Both the position numbers and the translations under genes were made by a program. DNA of 10,613 nucleotides from Limisphaerales bacterium (GTDB lineage Bacteria; Verrucomicrobiota; Verrucomicrobiae; Limisphaerales; UBA11358): assembly GCA_003152145.1 (NCBI GenBank), contig PLZL01000070.1, positions 1 through 10,613 on the forward strand, written 5' to 3'. This document shows, one piece after another, positions 5,665 through 10,613 of this stretch. Below the pieces are notes generated by a model. That model was not told the DNA's origin and did no database searches. It was given only the letters and a program-made list of their open reading frames with translations. Each line of letters opens with the position of its first letter. The first letter of the stretch is position 1.

Positions 5665-6393
5665 TTATCTTGCGAGCGGCGACAAATCCAGCAGCCGCGC
5701 CTGCGGAATTTTTTCGGCAATGATTTGTCGCGCGAGATTCACCCAGCGTTGACAGCGATCCAGCACGATGCCGTCGGAAGTGGCGATGACGTGTTCCGTG
5801 TGAGACAACACGTGATCGGGGCTGAACGTCAGTTTCACGTCCATCTTCCAACCCGCTTCCCGCGCGACATCGAGGATGAGCCCCTTGAGCCGGCCACTGT
5901 TTGAAATCGGTTTGTCCAGCCACCAGCGGCAGCGGTTCACGCCCCAAGCGGAAACAAATTCGCCAATCAAATTCAGCACGGGAATCGTTTCATTCACCTT
6001 GCGATAGCGGCGATGGATGCCGGCGATGTCCCGGCAACAACCGTCGCGGCAGAGTAACACAATGCCGCCGGCCAGCGCGCTTTCCAGAATCGTCAGGACG
6101 TTGTAGCCGTCGAGCCAGAGTTCTTGTCCGGCAAGTTGGTGAGGCTCGATGCAAAGCTGCTGGCGATGGCGCGCGTCTTCCAGCGAGCAGGCGCAGCGCG
6201 AGACGGCCATGCGTTGCCGGGCGGTGAGGGAATAACGGTTGCCAACCAAATCAACCGCAGAGCGTGAAGCGTAACCATGGTCCAACAGCCAGCACAAATC
6301 GCCCATCGCGGCGCGCAACGCGGGAAGTTGCTGCGCAGCAAAGAGCCGTTCGTCCTGCGGGGCCGGCCCGCGGTGTGATTGGTGGCGTGCCAC
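5665..6393 (-). CDS. DUF434 domain-containing protein, possible PIN-like nuclease
   Basis: The product has 242 aa and no signal peptide, so is probably cytoplasmic. Residues ~8-75 match the DUF434 pattern: RGPAPQDERLF, LPALRAAMGDLCWLLDHGY and AVDLVGNRYSLTARQRMAV. The remainder (~90-235) corresponds to the conserved C-terminal part that usually accompanies DUF434 (called DUF5616, from memory). It has LWLDGYNVL (92-100), CRDG (115-118), LDKPISNSG (159-167) and IATSDGIVLD (203-212). DGYN near a strand end and TSD near the C-terminus resemble the acidic active-site pattern of PIN/NYN nucleases; this is inference, no activity is claimed. The start is GTG at 6393, since an in-frame TAA lies three codons upstream; no Shine-Dalgarno is visible. 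It is divergent from the Tat-exported protein with a 114-bp shared upstream region. Its downstream side meets the insertion element. Confidence 0.8.
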   Translation of the reverse strand: MARHQSHRGPAPQDERLFAAQQLPALRAAMGDLCWLLDHGYASRSAVDLVGNRYSLTARQRMAVSRCACSLEDARHRQQLCIEPHQLAGQELWLDGYNVLTILESALAGGIVLLCRDGCCRDIAGIHRRYRKVNETIPVLNLIGEFVSAWGVNRCRWWLDKPISNSGRLKGLILDVAREAGWKMDVKLTFSPDHVLSHTEHVIATSDGIVLDRCQRWVNLARQIIAEKIPQARLLDLSPLAR

Positions 6394-6507
6394 AGCGGAA
6401 ACTTACACTTCGCACAGGCAAAAATCATTTCCGAAATGTTGCGGAGCAATCCGGCAAAATTTTTCTCGCCAGCAGCGGCCAAAGCGCATTGAATTCACGC
6501 ATCAACC

Positions 6508-9249
6508 ATGAACGCCGAAAAAAATAATCTCCTCCCACGCAGCGAAACACGCCGCCAATTCATCAAGAAGACCAGTCTCACCGCCGCCGCCGTGGCCGGC
6601 GCCGGCCTGTTGCCACTCCGGATTTCCGCCGCTGAAAACAAATCCGCCGTTTCCTTTGTGCTGGATACCAACGATGCGTATGTCAACGGGACCCCGGCGC
6701 AATGGGCCGTGGCTCAACTGCGGAGTGCCTTGGCCGCGCGCGGCGTGGCATCGCAAGTTTACGCGCGCCTCAACGATGCGCCGCCGTCGCAATTGTGCGT
6801 CACAGTAGGCCGCAAGACGACAGGCCCGGCAAATGCCGTCTTGCTTGATGTCCCGGAATCGTTTTGGCTGGAGCGTCGCAGGCTTGAAAAGCGGACCGTT
6901 TTGATGGTCAACGGCTCGGACGCGCGCGGACTGGTTTATGCGCTGCTCGAACTCGCCGACCGTGTGGAATTTTCCACCGATCCACTCGCCGCGCTGAAAA
7001 TTGACAGGCCCATCGCCGAGCAACCGGCCAACGCAATCCGCAGCATTGCGCGCGGGTTCAACAGCGACGTGGAGGACAAATCGTGGTTCCAAGACCGCGA
7101 CTTCTGGCCGCCTTACCTCACGATGCTGGCGGCGAACCGGTTCAACCGGTTCAGCCTCACGCTGGGACTCGGCTATGATTTTGCCACCGGCCTCCACGAC
7201 ACCTATTTTTATTTCGCGTATCCGTTTCTCCTGTCCGTGCCGGGTTACAACGTCCGTGCGGTGCCGCTGCCCGACGCCGAGCGCGACCGCAATCTGGCCA
7301 TGCTGCGGTTCATCAGCGACGAGACGGCGCGGCGCGGATTGCACTTTCAGCTCGGCATCTGGACACACGCTTATCAATGGGCAAGAAGTCCCGATGCGAA
7401 TTACACCATCGAGGGTCTCACGCCGGAAACGCAGGCAGCTTACTGCCGCGACGCCCTGCGCGCGCTGCTCGCGGCGTGCCCGGCCATCAGTGGCGTGACG
7501 TTCCGCGTCCACGGCGAAAGCGGCGTGCCGGAAGGCAGCTACGATCTGTGGAAAACGATCTTCGACGGCGTCGCGCAATGCGGTCGCCGCGTGGAAATTG
7601 ACATGCACGCCAAAGGCATGGATCAGCCGATGATTGACGTGGCGCTCGGCACCGGGATGCCGGTGAACATCTCTCCGAAATTCTGGGCCGAACATATGGG
7701 ACTGCCCTACATGCAGGGTGCCATCCGACAGCAGGAAATGCCGCGCAGCACTCCGAACACCGGTTTCTTTTCGCGCAGTTCCGGTTCGCGCTCGTTTCTC
7801 CGCTACGGCTACGGCGATTTGCTGGTTGAAAACCGCCGTTATGGTGTGCTGCATCGCATCTGGCCGGGCACGCAACGACTCTTGCTTTGGGGCGATCCGG
7901 AAATGGCCGCCGGCTACGGGCGCGTTTCCAGTTTTTGCGGCAGCAACGGCGTGGAAATCTTTGAACCGCTCTTCTTCAAAGGCCGCAAAGGCTCCGGCTT
8001 GCCCGGCGGACGCGATGCGTATGCCGACAAATCGCTGCGCGCGCCCGGCGGTGATTTTGAAAAATACGATTACACCTATCGCGTCTGGGGCCGGAATCTT
8101 TACAACCCGGACGGCAACGCGGACGGCTGGCGGCGCGCACTGTCACAACCGTTTGGTAATGGCGCGGAAAAGGTCGAAGGCGCGCTGGCGTTGGCGAGCC
8201 GGATTTTGCCGCTCGTGTCGACGGCGCATTGCCCGTCGGCGGCCAACAACAATTACTGGCCGGAGATGTATTTCAATATGCCCATCGTGGACGCCAGCCG
8301 GACGCATCCTTACGGCGACACGCCCAGCCCAAAGCGTCTTGGCACGGTCAGCCCGCTCGACCCGGAATTTTTTCTAAGCTGCGATGAATTTGCCGGCGAA
8401 TTGATCAAAGGCGAGGTGAGCGGAAAGCATTCGCCGGTCTGGGTCGCCAACCGGTTGGACGAACATGCGGAAACGGCTTCGGCCCGGTTGCGCGAGGCAC
8501 GGTCAAAAGTGCGTGATGTTCAGAGCGCCGATTTCCGGCGGCTTGCGGCGGACGTCACCATTCAGGCCGGACTCGGAAGATTTTTCGCGGCGAAATTCCG
8601 CGCTGGAGTTCTCTTTGCGCTTTATGAACGCAGCCTTCATTTGCCGGCGCTGGAAGCGGCGCTCAAGGCGAACCGCGCGGCCCGCGCGGCGTGGGCGGAA
8701 CTGGCGGGTGTGGCGAAAGGCGTTTACCGCGACGACATCACTTTCGGTCCCGATTATTTTCAACGCGGCCATTGGCTGGACCGGCTGCCTGCGATGGACG
8801 AAGACATCGCCGACATGGAAGCGCTTTTGAACAAGACGACCGGCGACGGCAAGGCTGCATTGAAGCTGGACCCGAAGATGGCTGACCAAGCCATGCACGC
8901 AGTTCTCACGAAACCGAAGCACGACGAGCCGCCGCCGCTCGCGGAATTTCACCTGCCGCCGCCATCGTTCCAGCGCGGCCAGCCGCTGGCCATCGTCGCC
9001 CACGCGCCCCAATTAACCGGTGTGCGGCTGCGTTACCGGCACGTCAACCAGGCCGAGACCTGGCAGATGATCGAGATGGAATTGGCAGAAAAAAATTATC
9101 GCGCCGTCATCCCGGCGGATTACACGGACTCGCCGTTCCCGCTGCAATATCACTTCCAAATCCGCGCCGAAACCGGCGCGACGCGGCTTTATCCCGGACT
9201 GCAACCCGGCTGGCGCGGCCAGCCCTATTTCGTCGTGCGCCAGGCGTAA
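6508..9249 (+). CDS. Tat-exported glycoside-hydrolase-like protein, family unassigned
   Basis: The product has 913 aa. A twin-arginine signal is clear: SETRRQFIKKTS (12-23), then a hydrophobic stretch (24-37) and a likely cut after ISA-A. It is therefore exported folded, possibly with a cofactor. Residues ~45-165 resemble the non-catalytic N-terminal domain that precedes GH20/GH67/GH84-type barrels. Residues ~175-490 look like a TIM barrel: RSIARGFN, LAANRFNRFSLTLG, GLHFQLGIWTHAYQW, GVTFRVHGESGVPEG, VEIDMHAKGMD, PVNISPKFWAEHMG. E337 in HGESG and E363/D365 are the obvious acidic candidates. A helical region with several tryptophans spans ~540-800. The C-terminus (~812-911) has the look of a beta-sandwich (VRLRYRHVNQAETWQMIEM, YHFQIRAETG). 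The start ATG is directly followed by the Tat motif; no Shine-Dalgarno is seen. Substrate is unknown, and it could be a non-enzymatic homolog. GC-rich third positions create long antisense shadow frames here. Confidence 0.82.
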   Translation: MNAEKNNLLPRSETRRQFIKKTSLTAAAVAGAGLLPLRISAAENKSAVSFVLDTNDAYVNGTPAQWAVAQLRSALAARGVASQVYARLNDAPPSQLCVTVGRKTTGPANAVLLDVPESFWLERRRLEKRTVLMVNGSDARGLVYALLELADRVEFSTDPLAALKIDRPIAEQPANAIRSIARGFNSDVEDKSWFQDRDFWPPYLTMLAANRFNRFSLTLGLGYDFATGLHDTYFYFAYPFLLSVPGYNVRAVPLPDAERDRNLAMLRFISDETARRGLHFQLGIWTHAYQWARSPDANYTIEGLTPETQAAYCRDALRALLAACPAISGVTFRVHGESGVPEGSYDLWKTIFDGVAQCGRRVEIDMHAKGMDQPMIDVALGTGMPVNISPKFWAEHMGLPYMQGAIRQQEMPRSTPNTGFFSRSSGSRSFLRYGYGDLLVENRRYGVLHRIWPGTQRLLLWGDPEMAAGYGRVSSFCGSNGVEIFEPLFFKGRKGSGLPGGRDAYADKSLRAPGGDFEKYDYTYRVWGRNLYNPDGNADGWRRALSQPFGNGAEKVEGALALASRILPLVSTAHCPSAANNNYWPEMYFNMPIVDASRTHPYGDTPSPKRLGTVSPLDPEFFLSCDEFAGELIKGEVSGKHSPVWVANRLDEHAETASARLREARSKVRDVQSADFRRLAADVTIQAGLGRFFAAKFRAGVLFALYERSLHLPALEAALKANRAARAAWAELAGVAKGVYRDDITFGPDYFQRGHWLDRLPAMDEDIADMEALLNKTTGDGKAALKLDPKMADQAMHAVLTKPKHDEPPPLAEFHLPPPSFQRGQPLAIVAHAPQLTGVRLRYRHVNQAETWQMIEMELAEKNYRAVIPADYTDSPFPLQYHFQIRAETGATRLYPGLQPGWRGQPYFVVRQA

Positions 9250-9401
9250 TCCGCGAATTGCGCGAATTGTCGGCAATGAACTCCGGCTTCGCGTCGCTCG
9301 CGGAAAAATTCAACACTCAACTTTCAACTCTCAACCGCAGGTGACACGGATAGACACGGAAGCGGTGACCGCGAAATACACGAAATATGCGAACGAAACC
9401 G

Positions 9402-9734
9402 TCAATCCGGCTGCGTCAAAACATAGACGTGTCCAGGTTGAAATTCGGCGAGGCGGCGGAACACTTCCGGCATCAACGGGTGCGTGTCTTCAAAACGATT
9501 CGATTCTGCCCGCATCACAACAACAGCAAAAGGCAGGTCTTTGAGTTTCTGCTGGCGCGGCAGGTTTTTGTCCATCGTGAGGAAGACATCGAATTTGCTG
9601 GAGTCGCCAACAAGGCGCAGAAGTTTTCCGTTTTTGATGCCCGCCCAGCCCACGTGCGGAACGGTTTGGACTTCGTGGCCGGGTAAATCCCTCCGCAGAC
9701 GCGCGGGCAGACATTCATCCAGGAGAATTCGCAT
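9402..9734 (-). CDS. DUF5615 PIN-like toxin of a toxin-antitoxin pair
   Basis: This predicted ribonuclease toxin (110 aa) begins with the DUF5615 signature MRILLDECLP (D6, E7). It continues with HEVQTVPHVGWAGIKNG (20-36, N35) and FDVFLTMDKNLP (48-59, D55), the acidic and polar positions of the Mut7-C/PIN-like fold (COG4634 group). Partner proteins of this family are normally DUF433 antitoxins, and one lies directly upstream: its TAA is immediately followed by this ATG (TAAATG), with no gap or overlap, so translational coupling is likely. A possible AGG sits about 12 nt upstream, inside the antitoxin end. The pair is convergent with the 913-residue exported protein. Length and all key residues are intact, so the toxin appears functional. 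The exact RNA target is unknown. Confidence 0.88.
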   Translation of the reverse strand: MRILLDECLPARLRRDLPGHEVQTVPHVGWAGIKNGKLLRLVGDSSKFDVFLTMDKNLPRQQKLKDLPFAVVVMRAESNRFEDTHPLMPEVFRRLAEFQPGHVYVLTQPD

Positions 9735-9959
9735 TTAGACGACCTGCGGAATGGTCGCGAGCATCGCATCGGCGGACTGTTCAAGAAACGCAATGGCCTG
9801 TTCGCGGGCAACGGTCGGGAAATCTTCCAAGAACTCATCCAGCGGGTCGCCGCCTTCGATGTAATCCAGCAACGTCCGCACGGGAACGCGCGTGCCGGCA
9901 AAGCACGGCTCGCCGCTCATGATTTCCGGGTCGGCTACCACAATGGGCTTCTTCGTCAT
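9735..9959 (-). CDS. DUF433 antitoxin of a toxin-antitoxin pair
   Basis: This small antitoxin (74 aa from the ATG at 9959) matches DUF433 (PF04255, COG2442). The signature is IVVADPEIMSGEPCFAGTRV at residues 6-25, then LLDYIEGGDPLDEFLEDFP and a helix to the end. The family has a short winged-helix/HTH-like core that binds the DUF5615 toxin and usually the operon's own promoter. A second ATG at 9977 would add six residues (MGLITG). MTKKP is preferred because it leaves the usual short lead before the D-P-E motif; neither start has a strong Shine-Dalgarno. The stop codon abuts the toxin start. Autoregulation is expected from the family, with the 9978-10330 region as the candidate operator zone. 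Confidence 0.87.
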   Translation of the reverse strand: MTKKPIVVADPEIMSGEPCFAGTRVPVRTLLDYIEGGDPLDEFLEDFPTVAREQAIAFLEQSADAMLATIPQVV

Positions 9960-10143
9960 GCCCGTAATTAAACCCATCTTTGTGCGAATGACAACCCCTC
10001 AATTAACGTAGGACAGCTTGTCGCGCCGTAGCTTGCGAAGGTGGACGCATCCTCGCCTGTCTCTAAACAGAAATCTTTCGGGGTTGTTTCACGCCGTCGC
10101 CCGGCGTAATCTCGCCACGTCACGAAACCAAAGTGAACGGAAC

Positions 10144-10161
10144 GCCGATCTCCGAATCGGC
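10144..10161. other. Short perfect hairpin GCCGAT/ATCGGC
   Basis: Six-base arms (10144-10149 and 10156-10161) surround a CTCCGA loop. The neighbouring CCGGCTTCGG adds G/C-rich structure. No T-run follows on the plus strand, so a terminator is not supported; a protein binding site or a fragment of a dispersed repeat is possible. Confidence 0.35.
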
Positions 10162-10217
10162 CCGGCTTCGGTTTCGGAAATAAAAACAAAACGACCAGAA
10201 AACCATTTAACCAAAAT

Positions 10218-10255
10218 CATTTCGCGTAGCTTCGGCTGCTGTCCGTCACGAAATG
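10218..10255. other. Hairpin with CATTTCGCG/CACGAAATG arms
   Basis: Arms at 10218-10226 and 10247-10255 pair at eight of nine positions. The loop carries a smaller AGC-TTCG-GCT hairpin with a UUCG tetraloop (10228-10237). A UUCG-capped stem suggests a structured RNA or repeat element. No known family is recognised. Confidence 0.4.
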
Positions 10256-10304
10256 GGCAAATTTCGACCAAAGGACCGCGCTTTTGAAATATGATGTCCA
10301 CACC

Positions 10305-10322
10305 TTGATTCAGTGAATTCAA
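10305..10322. promoter_or_regulatory. Candidate operator dyad upstream of the Bro-N gene
   Basis: TTGATTCA (10305-10312) and TGAATTCAA (10314-10322) form an imperfect dyad that differs by a single inserted base. It ends eight bases before the ATG at 10331 and follows a TATGAT (-10-like) at 10290-10295. The position fits a repressor site blocking transcription or translation start. Seen in sequence; function is inferred. Confidence 0.35.
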
Positions 10323-10330
10323 CCGCCATT

Positions 10331-10613
10331 ATGAAAAAGGACCTGGACATTTTTGAGGGACACAGAATCCGCCGCCTTTACGACGAAAAGACCGAAACGT
10401 GGTGGTTTTCGGTCGTGGACATCATTCGCGTCCTCACCCAGCAACCGGATTACAAGGCGGCTCAGAACTACTGGAAAGTTCTGAAACACCGGTTAAATAA
10501 GGAGGGATCTCAGTTGGTTATAAATTGTAACCAACTGAAATTGGAAACCGCCGACGGCAAAAGTTACATCACTGACGTTGCCAATGCCGAGACTCTGTTG
10601 CGCCTCGTCCAGA
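10331..10613 (+). CDS. Bro-N domain protein (antirepressor-like), 5' part only
   Basis: The first 94 residues of a gene are present, running off the right edge. The start is ATG then AAAAAGGACCTGGAC (MKKDLDIFEG). Residues ~10-94 match the BRO family N-terminal domain (PF02498): IRRLYDEKTETWWFSVVDII at 13-32, LTQQPDYKAAQNYWKVLKHR at 35-54, NKEGSQLV, CNQLKL (residues 66-71), then ITDVANAETLLRLVQ. Bro-N is a DNA-binding domain of phage antirepressors and viral proteins. The subfamily with this exact wording is widespread in bacterial chromosomes, usually as ~270-290-aa stand-alone genes of unknown role. There is no recognisable Shine-Dalgarno. An 11-bp perfect inverted repeat lies within the coding sequence at 10510-10538. 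Next to a toxin-antitoxin pair, it adds to the accessory character of this end. Confidence 0.9.
   Translation, partial: MKKDLDIFEGHRIRRLYDEKTETWWFSVVDIIRVLTQQPDYKAAQNYWKVLKHRLNKEGSQLVINCNQLKLETADGKSYITDVANAETLLRLVQ

Larger units (their letters stand above)
9978..10330. other. Divergent regulatory region between the TA pair and the Bro-N gene
   Basis: These 353 bp carry no supportable gene; short frames on both strands lack family signals. The stretch must hold the promoters of both flanking, divergently read units. It contains small inverted repeats: GACA-gct-TGTC at 10012-10022, the hairpins at 10144-10161 and 10218-10255, and the dyad at 10305-10322. The string CGTAGCTT occurs twice (10026-10033 and 10225-10232) and may mark degenerate dispersed repeats. 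A TATGAT at 10290-10295 is a possible -10 for the Bro-N gene, without a good -35. Confidence 0.5.

Noticed and set aside
5231..5752. 173-residue plus-strand frame across the insertion element
   Set aside because: It starts inside the direct repeat, runs through both terminal repeats and ends inside the DUF434 gene antisense; no transposase motifs were seen.
5477..5947. 156-residue minus-strand frame overlapping the DUF434 gene end
   Set aside because: It lies in another frame of the DUF434 gene and continues into the element; low-complexity Arg/Gly-rich composition with no family signal.
6502..7875. 457-residue open frame on the minus strand inside the Tat-exported protein gene
   Set aside because: It mirrors the GC-rich third positions of the plus-strand gene, is rich in Arg/His/Ala without domains, and the plus-strand frame has a clear Tat signal.
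9250..9401. Possible gene or terminator between the convergent exported-protein and toxin genes
   Set aside because: Only iterated wording such as 'caactttcaactctcaac' and 'acacggatagacacgga' is present; no ORF, and no stem followed by a T-run on either strand.
10012..10160. Possible CRISPR or tandem repeat array in the hairpin-rich gap
   Set aside because: The small inverted repeats differ in sequence and spacing; there are no repeated units with regular spacers and no cas genes in the window.

Overview
The window comes from a Verrucomicrobiota-like bacterium, most plausibly the Pedosphaera/Limisphaera side of the phylum. Two independent lines support this. The first 65 bases are the 5' end of a 16S rRNA on the minus strand with Verrucomicrobia-style wording (GATTCTGGCTCAG, then GGCGGCGTGGATAAGACATG). 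Two large secreted proteins are built from the 'GloVer' repeat, known mainly from Gloeobacter and Verrucomicrobia. No species can be named from this alone.

Layout. Positions 1-503 hold the start of an rRNA operon reading leftward: 16S 5' end, leader with a boxA antitermination signal and a hairpin, two candidate promoters, and a small terminator that seals off the gene before it. Positions 504-881 (minus) encode a small zincin-type metallopeptidase family protein. Positions 1093-4859 (minus) hold two tandem paralogs, each with signal peptide, seven GloVer repeats (predicted beta-propeller), one Ig-like domain and a duplicated C-terminal module. They are 41 bp apart and probably co-transcribed. 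Their last ~190 bp are almost identical although the rest has diverged strongly, which points to gene conversion.

Positions 4860-5222 are non-coding, with a 16-bp perfect palindrome. Positions 5223-5599 hold a transposase-less insertion element: 17-bp direct repeats flank about 344 bp whose ends each carry two copies of a 12-bp motif, inverted between the ends, and whose interior contains a long nested hairpin. Positions 5665-6393 (minus) encode a DUF434-type protein. It is divergent from a 913-residue Tat-exported, glycoside-hydrolase-like protein at 6508-9249 (plus).

Positions 9402-9959 (minus) are a toxin-antitoxin pair (DUF433 antitoxin, DUF5615 PIN-like toxin) with zero spacing. Positions 9978-10330 are non-coding with several hairpins. 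From 10331 to the window end (plus) is the N-terminal half of a Bro-N domain protein, cut by the window edge.

How they work together. The two GloVer proteins and the Tat-exported hydrolase-like protein suggest an exported surface or polysaccharide-handling function typical of this phylum. The right third (element, toxin-antitoxin, Bro-N) looks accessory and mobile. I see no clear multi-gene novel system. The best leads are the homogenised C-terminal module of the GloVer pair, the non-autonomous insertion element with its hairpin, and the conserved acidic pattern of the DUF434 protein.
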